Source: Geomonas limicola (GTDB taxonomy: Bacteria; Desulfobacterota; Desulfuromonadia; Geobacterales; Geobacteraceae). Taken from it: a stretch of 64,000 nucleotides of DNA. The DNA lies in NCBI RefSeq assembly GCF_014193675.1, contig NZ_BLXZ01000004.1, positions 248,001-312,000 of the forward strand, in the 5' to 3' direction. A program made the translations under genes and the position numbers. A model generated the notes under the pieces. The model saw only the letters and a program-made list of their open reading frames with translations, made no database searches and had not been told where the DNA came from. This document shows positions 42,486-51,931 of this stretch, one piece after another (the first letter of the stretch is position 1; every line of letters starts with the position of its first letter).

Positions 42486-42836
42486 TTACCAGACCATGAC
42501 GTGGTCGATGAGCAGGCGTCCCTCCCGCTCGACCACCAGCGCCTCGGCCACGAAATCGCCGGCTGCCTTGGTGAACTGCTGCTTCCAGAGTACCGCCACG
42601 CCACCCGGCCGGCGCAGTACGGCGACCGGCTCGCGGGCTCCGAAGAACCCCTTCTCCTCCTGGTAGTTCCGGCACACGGCCTCCAGGTGTTCGGGGGTCA
42701 CGATCGCCTTGATCCGGTCGGTGAAGTCCCGGACATGGGCGGCGTGATCTACCCTCGTGGAGGCCTCCATCAGGTTGTCCATCATCGGGTTCACCAGGTT
42801 GAGGATCTCCTGGTCCGACATCTTTTCAAGGGGCAT
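42486..42836 (-). CDS. Hypothetical protein heading the VOC-lipocalin operon
   Basis: This 116-residue protein starts at MPLEKMSDQEILNLV, where CCAGGAGAAGCC gives a strong ribosome-binding site. A longer in-frame start at 43007 is possible but would overlap the divergent gene. The acidic N-terminal helix is followed by a strand-rich part (REPVAVLRRPGGVAVLWKQQF...EALVVEREGRLLIDHVMVW) that suggests an NTF2/SnoaL-like cone. It has no signal peptide. Function is unknown. Confidence 0.7.
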   Translation of the reverse strand: MPLEKMSDQEILNLVNPMMDNLMEASTRVDHAAHVRDFTDRIKAIVTPEHLEAVCRNYQEEKGFFGAREPVAVLRRPGGVAVLWKQQFTKAAGDFVAEALVVEREGRLLIDHVMVW

Positions 42837-42990
42837 GGCTTCTCCTGGAAACGCTGCTGCGGCGCGCGTGGCTCCCAGCTTCTTTACCATACCCTGGCCC
42901 TCAGGACCAGCGCTCCCTTTCATAAAAAATGGCAGCATCTGCTTGTTCGTTGTCATTGCGCCGTCGCGCAGCTTGTGTGATGATCTCACC

Positions 42991-44001
42991 ATGAAAACAA
43001 ACGACACCGTAAAAGAAGCCTCCCAGGTTCCCCGCAGTGTCGCGGTGGTGGCCTACGACGGCGCCGAACTCCTCGACATCACCGGCCCGGTCGAGGTCTT
43101 CAACATGCTGAACCGCTGCCTGGGAGCCACCGGCTATCGGGTGGTCCTGCTTGCCGAGTCCGCCGGCTCCCTGGTTTCGGCGGCCGGGATGCGCCTGGTG
43201 GCCGATGCGGCCTGGCAGGATTTCACCGAGCCCCTGGATACCATCGTGGTGGTGGGAAGCCCGGACGACGCGCTGAACCGGGCCCTCGCCAACCGGCCGC
43301 TCATCGACTGGCTGCGCGCTGCACCAAAGCGGGCGCGCCGGGTCGTCTCGGTCTGCACCGGCGCCTTTTTATTGGCCGAGGCGGGACTTTTGGAGGGGCG
43401 GCGCGCCACCACCCACTGGATGGACCTGGAACGCCTGGAAACCGCGTATCCCGGGGTACGCGTGGAAGGCGACGCCATTTACGTGCGGGACGGGGCTATC
43501 GCCACCTCTGCCGGGGTGACCGCCGGCATCGACCTCTCGCTCGCCCTGGTCGAGGAGGACTTCGGGCGGACCCTGGCCCTCGCGGTGGCGCGGCGCCTGG
43601 TGATGTACCTGAAACGCCCGGGGGGGCAGGCGCAGTTCAGCACCCAGCTGCGGGCCCAGATGGTGGAGGGGGGCGCGCTGGCAGGGCTTCTGGCACGGCT
43701 GCGGGAGAACCCGGCGCGCCAGTACACCGTGCACCAACTGGCGCAGCTGGCCGCCATGAGCCCGCGCAACTTCGCCCGGGTATTCGCCCGGGAGACCGGC
43801 AGCACGCCGGGGCGTTACCTTGAGCAGTTGCGGCTGGAAAGGGCCATCGCCCTGCTGGAGCAGGGCGAGCTCCCCATCGGCAGCGTGGCACGAGAAAGTG
43901 GTTTCAGCTGCGCCGAGCAGTTCAGGCGCAGCTTCATGAAGCAGATGGGGGTGAGCCCCGTCGGCTACCGGAAACGCTTTTTCCCGGAGGAGGTCTCATG
44001 A
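42991..44001 (+). CDS. GlxA-type transcriptional regulator (DJ-1/PfpI + AraC)
   Basis: This 336-residue regulator has an N-terminal DJ-1/PfpI domain (SVAVVAYDGAELLDITGPVEVF, nucleophile-elbow-like VSVCTGAFLLAEAGLL) and a C-terminal AraC helix-turn-helix pair (TVHQLAQLAAMSPRNFARVF, GSVARESGFSCAEQFRRSF). Such proteins sense small metabolites and activate neighbouring genes. It is divergent from the hypothetical-VOC-lipocalin operon, with starts 155 bases apart, so that operon is a plausible target. Its stop overlaps the DUF2917 gene (ATGA). Confidence 0.9.
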   Translation: MKTNDTVKEASQVPRSVAVVAYDGAELLDITGPVEVFNMLNRCLGATGYRVVLLAESAGSLVSAAGMRLVADAAWQDFTEPLDTIVVVGSPDDALNRALANRPLIDWLRAAPKRARRVVSVCTGAFLLAEAGLLEGRRATTHWMDLERLETAYPGVRVEGDAIYVRDGAIATSAGVTAGIDLSLALVEEDFGRTLALAVARRLVMYLKRPGGQAQFSTQLRAQMVEGGALAGLLARLRENPARQYTVHQLAQLAAMSPRNFARVFARETGSTPGRYLEQLRLERAIALLEQGELPIGSVARESGFSCAEQFRRSFMKQMGVSPVGYRKRFFPEEVS

Positions 44002-44273
44002 ACTACCTGCTCAAGAACAAGGAAGTGCTCACCCTGATCGGCGCGGCGCGGCTGGAGTCGGTCTGGGTGCAGTCGGGGCGTATCTGGCTTACCCGGGAGG
44101 GGGACCCCCGGGATTACTGCCTCGCCGCGGGCTCCCGGCTTGCACTCGACGGTGCGCGGCTCGTGGTGCTGGAGGCGCTCGAGGATGCGGCACTGGCGGT
44201 CGTCGTGGCGGGGCAGGAACAGCACGGCGGGGCCCGGCTCACCCTGGCGCTCTCTTCGCCGGGGGGGCGCTAG
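43998..44273 (+). CDS. DUF2917-family protein
   Basis: This 91-residue protein resembles DUF2917, a small cupin-like family: LESVWVQSGRIWLTREGDPRDYCLAAGSRL, then LVVLEALEDAALAVV. It has no signal peptide. The ATG overlaps the stop of the GlxA-like regulator by 4 bases, with GGAGGTCTC upstream, so both are co-translated. The function of the family is not known to me; the coupling suggests a shared regulatory role. Confidence 0.75.
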   Translation: MNYLLKNKEVLTLIGAARLESVWVQSGRIWLTREGDPRDYCLAAGSRLALDGARLVVLEALEDAALAVVVAGQEQHGGARLTLALSSPGGR

Positions 44274-44387
44274 ACCGTCGGGGGACTGTACCCGTAGCGA
44301 CTGTGCCTTGACAGGCCGACGCTTTCGGAGGCATATGCGGCAGACGCGGGACCGTGGGGGACCGGAATTGCCAAGGGGAGGCAGCGC

Positions 44388-45080
44388 ATGAAGACCGTGG
44401 GACTTATCGGAGGGATGAGCTGGGAATCGACCATTCCCTACTACCGCCACCTGAACAAGGCGGCGAAGCAGCGGCTGGGGGGGCTGCATTCGGCAAAGGT
44501 CCTGCTCTACAGCGTGGACTTCGCCGAGATCGAGGTGCTGCAGCGCGAGGGGGACTGGGACGGGGCGGGGAGGCTTTTGGTCGAGGCGGCGCTCAAACTC
44601 GAGGCCGCGGGTGCCGACTGTGTTGCGATCTGCACCAACACCATGCACAAGGTGGCGCCCGCCCTGGAGTCGGCGCTCAAGGTCCCCTTGCTGCACATAG
44701 CCGACGCCGCCGGCCAGGCGGTGCGTACCGCGGGGCTTGACCGGGTGGGTCTTTTGGGGACCAGCTTCACCATGGAGCAGGATTTCTACAAGGGGAGGCT
44801 TGCCGAGCGTTTCGGCATCGAGGTGCTGGTTCCGGAACCCGAGGACCGCGAACTGGTGCACCGGGTGATCTACGGGGAGCTCTGCCTGGGAGAGATCAGG
44901 GATGCCTCGCGCCTGGCCTTTCAGCGTATCGTCGAGGCACTGGCGGCCCGCGGGGCGCAGGGGGTGGTCTTGGGGTGCACCGAGATCCCGCTATTGCTGG
45001 AGCCGGCCGATTCCGCGCTGCCGCTTTTCGACACCACGGCGCTGCACGCGGGGCAGCTGGCCGACTGGGCGCTCGCCTGA
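44388..45080 (+). CDS. Aspartate/glutamate racemase family protein
   Basis: This 230-residue protein starts MKTVGLIGGMSWEST, as most amino-acid racemases of the YgeA group do. The two catalytic Cys are C82 (CTNTMH) and about C197 (LGCTEIPLL). It likely interconverts L- and D-aspartate or a related acid without PLP. A purine-rich GGGGAGGCAGCGC precedes the ATG. It ends in a strong terminator. Confidence 0.9.
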   Translation: MKTVGLIGGMSWESTIPYYRHLNKAAKQRLGGLHSAKVLLYSVDFAEIEVLQREGDWDGAGRLLVEAALKLEAAGADCVAICTNTMHKVAPALESALKVPLLHIADAAGQAVRTAGLDRVGLLGTSFTMEQDFYKGRLAERFGIEVLVPEPEDRELVHRVIYGELCLGEIRDASRLAFQRIVEALAARGAQGVVLGCTEIPLLLEPADSALPLFDTTALHAGQLADWALA

Positions 45081-45107
45081 GCAGGCAAAGCCAGGATGGC
45101 AAAACCG

Positions 45108-45143
45108 GGGCCCGGGACGTTGAGTCGTCCCGGGCCCTCTTTG
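45108..45143. terminator. Terminator after the racemase gene, shared with convergent MCP gene
   Basis: GGGCCCGGGACG pairs with CGTCCCGGGCCC (12 bp, loop TTGAGT), followed by TCTTTGTTT. It lies between convergent genes. Confidence 0.82.
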
Positions 45144-45147
45144 TTTC

Positions 45148-46776
45148 TCAGGCGCTCAGCCTGAACTGTCCCACGGCTTGCTGGAGTCTGTGCGCCAGGT
45201 CCGCCAGCCACACCGACCCCTCCGCCGACTGCTGGGCCGATTGGGCGCTCAGCTGAACCGCCTGGGTCATCTGATGCACGTTGCTGCTGATCTCGTTGGT
45301 GGTCGCGGTCTGCTCCTCGGCGGCCGTGGCGATCTGGGTGACCTGGCCGGTGACGTCGGTGATCTTGGCGATGATCTCGTTGAGCACCTCGCCTGAGCGC
45401 TCGGCGTCCCGGGCCCGCTTCTCCACCTCGCTCACCCCCTGCCCCATGAAGAGCACCGCCTCCCTGGTCTCGCGCTGCACTGCGCTGATCATGGCGCTGA
45501 TCTCCCGGGTCGCCTTGGCGGTCCGCTCGGCCAGGGCACGCACCTCGTCGGCCACGACGGCGAAACCGCGCCCCTGCTCACCGGCCCGCGCCGCCTCGAT
45601 GGCCGCGTTGAGGGCCAGCAAGTTGGTCTGGTCGGCGATGTCCTCGATGGTGCTCACGATGGCACCGATCTGGTCGCTGCGCGCCCCCAGGCTCTCGATG
45701 GTCTTCGCCGACTCGTTGACCCGGTCCGCGATATGCTGCATCCCCTGCACCGTGTCGGAGATGACCGAGCCCCCCATGCGGGCCGAGTCGCTCGCCTCGC
45801 TGGACCCCTGGGCCGCATTGCCACAGTTGCGGGCGATGTCGGCGGAGGTACTTGCCATCTCCTCGCTTGCGGTGGCAACCGTGGAGGCCTGGGTGGCGAC
45901 CTCCTCCGAACTTTGGGCCATCGAACAGGCAACCTGGTTGAAGTCCTCCGCTGCCAGGGCGACCTCCTTGGTATGGTCCGCCACCCGGCTGATGATGCCG
46001 TGCAGTTTGTCGAGGAACAGGTTGAACTGCAGGCCTACCTCGCCGATCTCGTCCCGGCCGATCACCACCACCCGCTTGGTCAGGTCCCCATCGCCCTGGG
46101 CGATGTCGGTGACGCGCTCCAGGATCCGGGCGATGCTCGAGCGCATGTTGAGCGAGAAAAAACACAACAGCGTGATGATGATGGCGAGCGAGGTGCAGAG
46201 CATGAGCACCGACCGCGAGGTGACCGTGGAGGTGAAACCGTCCACCGCCTGGCGCTGGGTCACCATCTGCTGCTTCACCTTCTCCGAGATACCCAGCAGC
46301 CTGTCCTTGCACTCGCGCCACTTCGGGGTCTCCTGCTTGGTCAACAATTCGAGGGCATCGGCACCCTTTCCGGAGCGTGCCAGCGTCTGCACCTCCCGTT
46401 TCAGGCGGTCCCCTTCCTGCCATACCGGAAGCATCGCGGCCAGCGACTCCTTGACCGCCGGGGCTGCCAGGGTACTCGCGCTCTTATAGGCCTTGTCGAA
46501 CTGCTCCAGCGCCGTCTGGTAATTCTTCACCGCCTTGTTGTCGGCCGGATTGAGCAGCACGTTGCGGGTCGCCTGCTCGCTTTGCAGACCCTGGGCGTAC
46601 ATGTCGCTCAGCGCAAAAGCGACCACCTGCTCCTTGTCCACGAATCCCCTGAAATTACCCGCCAGGTGCCTGATCCAGAGCATCGACTGCCCTATGGTTG
46701 CCACAAAACAGGCGATCACCAACAGGCTCAGCAAGATGAACTTCTTTGCGACGCTCAGATCGTTGAAGACTCTCAT
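45148..46776 (-). CDS. Methyl-accepting chemotaxis protein
   Basis: This 542-residue chemoreceptor starts at ATG 46776, with AGGGAGGGAACACT upstream. An N-terminal membrane segment ([21 protein letters not shown]) and a helical periplasmic sensor of about 145 residues are followed by a second membrane segment ([20 protein letters not shown]), HAMP and the signalling domain. The tip is [32 protein letters not shown]. The C-terminal QFRLSA matches the receptor at 35020, so the cytoplasmic parts are paralogous while the sensors differ. No che genes are nearby. The 246-base gap before it is otherwise empty. Confidence 0.93.
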   Translation of the reverse strand: MRVFNDLSVAKKFILLSLLVIACFVATIGQSMLWIRHLAGNFRGFVDKEQVVAFALSDMYAQGLQSEQATRNVLLNPADNKAVKNYQTALEQFDKAYKSASTLAAPAVKESLAAMLPVWQEGDRLKREVQTLARSGKGADALELLTKQETPKWRECKDRLLGISEKVKQQMVTQRQAVDGFTSTVTSRSVLMLCTSLAIIITLLCFFSLNMRSSIARILERVTDIAQGDGDLTKRVVVIGRDEIGEVGLQFNLFLDKLHGIISRVADHTKEVALAAEDFNQVACSMAQSSEEVATQASTVATASEEMASTSADIARNCGNAAQGSSEASDSARMGGSVISDTVQGMQHIADRVNESAKTIESLGARSDQIGAIVSTIEDIADQTNLLALNAAIEAARAGEQGRGFAVVADEVRALAERTAKATREISAMISAVQRETREAVLFMGQGVSEVEKRARDAERSGEVLNEIIAKITDVTGQVTQIATAAEEQTATTNEISSNVHQMTQAVQLSAQSAQQSAEGSVWLADLAHRLQQAVGQFRLSA

Positions 46777-47022
46777 AGTGTTCCCTCCCTGTATGGACCG
46801 CGCTATCTGTATCGGGCGCTTCCTTACATTTCTTGAGTACTTTGTGGGCATTCCTGAGATTGTAGAAATCACTGAGACAGTCATGCGGGAGGGGTAAGGG
46901 AGGTTCTGTCAGGCAGGTGGGGATTTCTCAGGAAGAGGGTGGTACTGGTGCACTTCGGGAAAGATTCACGAACTGGAGCGAAGAGACGGCAGTGTGGGGC
47001 TTGCGCCTCGAACCTGGAGGTG

Positions 47023-48870
47023 TCAGGAGGCGGCCTGCCGCTCCCCCTCGGATTGCGGGGGCGGTCCCTGGTGGCCGTGCCCCTTGGCGATACCCAGGTG
47101 CAGGGCCGCGTTGATGAGGCCGATGTGGCTTAGTGCCTGGGGGAAGTTGCCGATCAGCTCCCCGGTTGCCGGAAGAACCTCCTCGGACATGAGTCCCAGG
47201 GGGCTCACCCGCGTCAGCACCTGGCGGAAGACCTGTTCCGCTTCTTCGATGCGCCGGCTCAGCGACAAGGCGTAGACCAGCCAGAAGGAACAGAGCAGAA
47301 ACGCCCCTTCCGTGCCGGCAATGCCGTCGTCGGCCCGGTAGCGGTACAAAAGACCCGGGCCGGCCGACAGCCCGCTCCAGACGGCGTCGATGGTCGACTG
47401 CACCCTGGGGTCCTCAGGCGCCAGGAACCGGTGGATCGGGATGAGGAGCGCCGTGGCGTCCAGGTCCTCCGAGCCGAAGGTCTGCACGAAGCTGTTCAGC
47501 CTCCGGTTGAAGCCCCGCTCCAGGATGGCCCGGCGCAGCTCGGCGGCCTGTCGTTGCCACTCGGCAACCGGGGCATGACGACCGGTGCGCCGGGCGATCT
47601 CGCAGCCGCGGTCCAGGGCCACCCAGCACATCAGCTTGGAATGCAGGTAGTGGCGCGGCGGGGTGCGCATCTCCCAGATGCCGCGATCCTTCTTGCCCCA
47701 GTTCTGGCAGATGAAATCGCAGATGCGCCGGACCGCCTCCCAGGTCTTCGCCTCCATCTCCTCGCCAAAGCGCGTGGTCTCGAAGACCGTGTTCACCATC
47801 TCTCCGAAGATATCCAGCTGGGTCTGGTGCCAGGCCAGGTTCCCCACCCGGACCGGAGCCGAGTGCCGGTACCCCCCCAGGGCCTCGAGTGACCCTTCCT
47901 CCCGCGACACCGACTCGTGCAGCCGGTAGCACGGCTTGAGCCCGGAGACCTCCGGCAGCTCCTGGAGGATCCTGGTGACCCAGCGCCGGTACTGGGTCGC
48001 CTCGCGTAGGTACCCCAGGTGGAAGAGCGCCTGCGCGGTGAAGGAGGCGTCCCTGATCCAGGCGAAGCGGTAGTCCCAGTTACGCACCCCACCCACCGTT
48101 TCCGGGAGCGCCATGGTGGAGGCTGCGGCGATGGCGCCGGAGTCGGGGTTCATGAGCAGCTTCAGGGCGAGCCCGGAGCGCATGGCGAGGTCGTGGCAGA
48201 GTTCCTGGTGCACCGACTCGGAGCGCTGGTGTCCCTCGCTCCAGCGGGTCCAGAACGTAACGGTCTTCTCCAGCAGTTTCGCGCACCCTTTCGGCGTCGG
48301 GAGCTTGTCGGTACCGGCCCAGCTCATAACCAGCCAGAGCTCCTCCCCTTCGTCGAGCCTCAGCTCGCCGCGTGCTACGCCGTCGCTCCCCACCTGGAGC
48401 TCGACCCCCTGAAGGGCGAGCGCGAGCTTTCCCGTGCGCGCCACCAGCCGCGTTCCGTCCCGAACCAGCTCCGGCTGCAGCCTGCCGTAGTCGAAGCGCG
48501 GCGCGAACACCACCTTGAGCCGGGTCTCCAGCCGGGTCCCCTCGATGCGGCGCAAGAGCATGCGGTGCTCGACGCCGGCCTCGCGCGGCGGCATGAAGTC
48601 GGTGATGGAGCACTCGCCGGCGGCCGTGGTGAAGTGGCTCACCAGGACGTTCGAGTTGGGGAGGTAGCGCTGCAGGGACTGGAACTTCAGGGTCGGCGTG
48701 ATGGAGAAGAGGCCGCCGCGCTCCGGGTCGAGCAGCGCGGCGCACACCGAGGGGGAGTCCAGGTAGGGGAGGGGGAGCCAGTCCAACGAGCCGTTGCTGC
48801 CGATCAGGGCGCAGGTCTCCTGGTTGCCGACGACTCCGTAGTTTTCCAGGGGGGTGAAGGTGTCGTCCAT
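47023..48870 (-). CDS. Glycoside hydrolase family 15 protein (glucoamylase/trehalase type)
   Basis: This 615-residue cytoplasmic protein has an N-terminal beta-sandwich (about 1-240, starting LENYGVVGNQETCALIGSNGSLDWLPLP) and an alpha/alpha barrel containing NWDYRFAWIRDASFTAQALFHLG. The latter is the substrate-binding signature of bacterial GH15 proteins. A general acid-base pair is expected in the KKDRGIWEMR region and near GTEGAFLLCSFW. The substrate could be alpha-glucans or trehalose. The lipoprotein gene upstream ends 9 bases before its start. Confidence 0.9.
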   Translation of the reverse strand: MDDTFTPLENYGVVGNQETCALIGSNGSLDWLPLPYLDSPSVCAALLDPERGGLFSITPTLKFQSLQRYLPNSNVLVSHFTTAAGECSITDFMPPREAGVEHRMLLRRIEGTRLETRLKVVFAPRFDYGRLQPELVRDGTRLVARTGKLALALQGVELQVGSDGVARGELRLDEGEELWLVMSWAGTDKLPTPKGCAKLLEKTVTFWTRWSEGHQRSESVHQELCHDLAMRSGLALKLLMNPDSGAIAAASTMALPETVGGVRNWDYRFAWIRDASFTAQALFHLGYLREATQYRRWVTRILQELPEVSGLKPCYRLHESVSREEGSLEALGGYRHSAPVRVGNLAWHQTQLDIFGEMVNTVFETTRFGEEMEAKTWEAVRRICDFICQNWGKKDRGIWEMRTPPRHYLHSKLMCWVALDRGCEIARRTGRHAPVAEWQRQAAELRRAILERGFNRRLNSFVQTFGSEDLDATALLIPIHRFLAPEDPRVQSTIDAVWSGLSAGPGLLYRYRADDGIAGTEGAFLLCSFWLVYALSLSRRIEEAEQVFRQVLTRVSPLGLMSEEVLPATGELIGNFPQALSHIGLINAALHLGIAKGHGHQGPPPQSEGERQAAS

Positions 48871-48879
48871 GACGGTGGG

Positions 48880-49455
48880 CTAGGGGCGAGCCAGGAGTCC
48901 CTGCTTCTCCAGCTTCTTGACCATCTTCTCCACGTAGGAGTCCATGCTCTTCTGCTCGCTGGAGCGCAGGTAGGTGTCCGAAACGGCGGACCAGATGGTC
49001 TTGCCGGTCTCCGCGTCGTAGAGCATGGTACCGAACACCAGGTACTGGTTCTCCACGAACTGGTAGTCGTTCCACATGTCGTAGTCGGGCATCAGGATCA
49101 TGCTGGTCTGCCGGTGGTAGACGTCGAGCTGGCTTTTGTTCTCCACGAAGCGGCTCACCAGGACCCGCTTGACGCCCAGTTCGCGCGCCTTGGCCATCAG
49201 GGCCTCCCGGCCCAGGGGGGCGGCCGAGGCGCGGTAGGCCGGCGTGGCGCGGATCCCCTTTGGGGAGAGCTGCCGGACGAACTCGTCCTCGCACTCGCGC
49301 TCCTTCGAGTCGGCCGGCAGGCAGGCGACCAAAAGCGCGCTCGCCGCCGGACCGTGGTAGCCGGGATCCTTCCACTCCGTCTGCACCGTCGTCGCACTGC
49401 ATCCAAAGCTAAGGGCTGCCACTGCCACGCATACCAGGAGCACGCTCGGCTTCAT
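48880..49455 (-). CDS. Putative lipoprotein (DUF4136-like)
   Basis: This 191-residue lipoprotein has signal peptide and lipobox ALSFGC, with Cys19 as the lipidated residue. TVQTEWKDPGYHGPAASALLVACL after the Cys and DAETGKTIWSAVSDTYL near the end resemble small outer-membrane lipoproteins with a DUF4136-like fold. Function is unknown. GCGGAGGTGGATC precedes the ATG at 49455. It is probably in one transcript with the GH15 gene, 9 bases downstream. Confidence 0.78.
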   Translation of the reverse strand: MKPSVLLVCVAVAALSFGCSATTVQTEWKDPGYHGPAASALLVACLPADSKERECEDEFVRQLSPKGIRATPAYRASAAPLGREALMAKARELGVKRVLVSRFVENKSQLDVYHRQTSMILMPDYDMWNDYQFVENQYLVFGTMLYDAETGKTIWSAVSDTYLRSSEQKSMDSYVEKMVKKLEKQGLLARP

Positions 49456-49601
49456 GATCCACCTCCGCATCGGTTCGGTTCACCTTGCACCAGGGACATT
49501 CTAGCGGCCTGCGGGGACTTTGCCAGAGGGGTAGTTGGAAAAAGCTAATATTTTAGGGGGCGCCCTGTCGACGGGCTGCGGGGGAGTTGCCAGGAGGGGT
49601 G

Positions 49602-51698
49602 TCAGACCAGGATGCGGAACTCGGCGCCCTGGTCCGCGTTGCGCACGCTCACCTCGCCGTGCATGCTGCGCTCGATGATGGTCTTGGCCATGAAGAGCCC
49701 GATCCCGGTCCCCTGCGGCCCTTTGGTAGTGAACAGCGGGTCGAACACCTTGGGGAGTACTTCCGCGCCGATGCCGCCGGCGTTGTCGCGGATGGTCACC
49801 AGGGACCTCCCACCCTCGACCGCGACCTCGATCGCCACCTCGGGGTCCTGGACGCCCCGCTCCAAGAGGGCGTCCTTTGCGTTGGCCAGGATGTTCAGGA
49901 TGACCTGGGCGTACTGGCTCGGGTAGCCGTTGATGGTACACTCCGCGCGGCGCTTGAAGCTTATGCTGATCTGGCTGTTCTCGAAACTCGCCTTGACCAG
50001 CTGCAGGGCCCGCTCGATCACCACGCACACCGCGAACTCTTCCCGGTCCCGGTCCGGCTTGAAGAACTCGCGGAAGTCGTCGATGGTCTTCGACATGTGC
50101 TGGATAAGCAGCATGCTGTCCTCGACCGACTCGTCCAGGAACTTCTTGTCGAACTCGCCGAGCTCGTAGAACATCTGCAGGCGCTGCACCGTGAGACCGA
50201 GCGCGTTTAAGGGCTGACGCCACTGGTGCGCGATGTTGTGGATCATCTCGCCCATGGCGGCGTGGCGGCTTTGCTGGATCATCTGCTGGTCCTTGCGGCG
50301 CAATTCCAGGGTCCGCTCTCCCACCCTGCGGTCCAGCTCCTCGTTGAGCTGCCTGAGCTCGTCCTCGGCCTGTCGGCGCGCCGTCACGTCGGTCTGCACG
50401 CCGTCCCAGACCACCTGGCCGTCGGGCAGGCGGCGCGGACGCGAGTGCAGGCGCATCCAGCGCAGCTCGCCGTCGCTGCGCCGCATCGGGACCTCCATGG
50501 CGAAATCGTTCAGCAGGCGGGCGCTCAGCGCCTCGGCGGCCACCATGTCCCGGAAGGTCTCCTCGGGGATCTGGCGGTGCAGCACCCCCGCATCGCGCAG
50601 CACCTCGTCCGCAGTGACGCCGTTGAGCCTTTCGATCCCCTTGCTGAAGTAGGTGAAGCGGACCCGGCCCCCTTCCTCGTGGACGTACTGGTACACCGCG
50701 CTGTCCGGCAGGTTGTCGCCCAACTGGCGCAGGCGGTCCTCGCTTTCCTGGAGCGCCCGGCGCGCGGCCTCCTCGTTGCGGGAGCAGCGGTTCGCCGCCA
50801 GCGAGCAGCCAAGAAGCGTCCCCAAAGCCACCGCGAAGAAACAGCCGTAGTAGAGTGCGTGGCGTCGCCAGACCTTCAAAAGCTCGCTCTGGTTCACCCC
50901 GTAGAGCAGGTAGGCGGGGTACTTGTCCAGTCTCTGGTAGCCGTAGAGCCGCTCGACCCCGTCCAGCAGGGCTGAGGAGACGAAATTCTGACCGGGTGCC
51001 GCCGTGATGGTCTTGAGCTCGCCTGGCGGCAGGTGCAGCCGGTTCGGGTCGATGCGGGGCATCTGGGAGAGTACCGAACCGTCCTCCCGCAGCAGCAAGA
51101 CGGTGCACTCCTTGCCCGGGACCGCCCTGTTCCAGAAGTTGCTGAAGTACTCGGGAAACACCGTGACGACGATCACGCCGTCGAACCGGCCGTCGGGGTT
51201 CCAGCGCCGGCAGGCCAGGTTGAAGTTCAGGTTTTTCATGACCAGCGGCTTGACGATATGCCCGATGAAGATTCCGCTGTCCTTCTCCCTGAGGGCCTGG
51301 AAGTAATCACGCTCGGTGATGTTGACCGGCTTGGCGGGGAGGAATTCGCTGCCGTTACGCACCCGGCCGGTCGCATCGGCGAGCCAGATGGCCTGGACCT
51401 GGGGGTAGTCGTCGGCCAGCCGGTGCAGGAAGGAGCGCACCTGGTCCGAGCTCGCGATGGCATCCCAGCTGACCCCCCTGAGATGCTCGTTGATCCGGTC
51501 CGCGATGAGCTGGTGTGTCTCGAAGACGTTCATGGCGTGGTGCTTGAAAGTGGCGGTGCTCCGGGTGACCTCCACCCGGTTGGTCTCGAGGAGGGAGCGG
51601 TAGTCCTGCCAGATGGCCAGCAGGAACATCAGTATCGGAAAGAGGACCGACGAGGCGATCAGCAGTTTGAAGGTGGCTGTGGTCGGAATCCGCTGCAT
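49602..51698 (-). CDS. Sensor histidine kinase (dCache-PAS-HisKA)
   Basis: This 698-residue membrane kinase starts at MQRIPTTATF (CCAGGAGCCTGT upstream). A double-Cache periplasmic sensor occupies about residues 35-275 between two membrane segments. A PAS domain (about 320-445), a coiled coil and the kinase core follow. The phosphoacceptor is H491 in IHNIAHQWRQPLNAL. ATPase motifs include ILANAKDAL, IRDNAGGIG and GTGIGLFMAKTI. No response regulator is adjacent. The HQWRQPL H-box subtype is often found in kinases with distant partners. The signal is unknown. Confidence 0.92.
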   Translation of the reverse strand: MQRIPTTATFKLLIASSVLFPILMFLLAIWQDYRSLLETNRVEVTRSTATFKHHAMNVFETHQLIADRINEHLRGVSWDAIASSDQVRSFLHRLADDYPQVQAIWLADATGRVRNGSEFLPAKPVNITERDYFQALREKDSGIFIGHIVKPLVMKNLNFNLACRRWNPDGRFDGVIVVTVFPEYFSNFWNRAVPGKECTVLLLREDGSVLSQMPRIDPNRLHLPPGELKTITAAPGQNFVSSALLDGVERLYGYQRLDKYPAYLLYGVNQSELLKVWRRHALYYGCFFAVALGTLLGCSLAANRCSRNEEAARRALQESEDRLRQLGDNLPDSAVYQYVHEEGGRVRFTYFSKGIERLNGVTADEVLRDAGVLHRQIPEETFRDMVAAEALSARLLNDFAMEVPMRRSDGELRWMRLHSRPRRLPDGQVVWDGVQTDVTARRQAEDELRQLNEELDRRVGERTLELRRKDQQMIQQSRHAAMGEMIHNIAHQWRQPLNALGLTVQRLQMFYELGEFDKKFLDESVEDSMLLIQHMSKTIDDFREFFKPDRDREEFAVCVVIERALQLVKASFENSQISISFKRRAECTINGYPSQYAQVILNILANAKDALLERGVQDPEVAIEVAVEGGRSLVTIRDNAGGIGAEVLPKVFDPLFTTKGPQGTGIGLFMAKTIIERSMHGEVSVRNADQGAEFRILV

Positions 51699-51931
51699 AC
51701 AGGCTCCTGGCCGATCGGGCATACGCGAGGGGGCACTCTCCGGCGGTGCTTCGGGCGACCAGCGCAGGCCCCACGCGGACCGCCCGGCACCCTGCGCATG
51801 AGGGGAATCCCCCTGCATCCACACATGAGAGCGAGAAGAGGTATGTTATCTAATTAGGGAAAAAAAGCAACCTGTAGGAATAAATCTCCCCAGGGTGCAG
51901 GAGGGGAAGCCGGCGCTTGTCGCCAAAACGG

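Noticed and set aside
46805..46840. Sigma28-like promoter (TCAA...CCCGATAC, minus strand) before the MCP gene at 45148
   Set aside because: The spacing is one base off and several consensus positions mismatch. No similar site is convincing at the other MCP gene.
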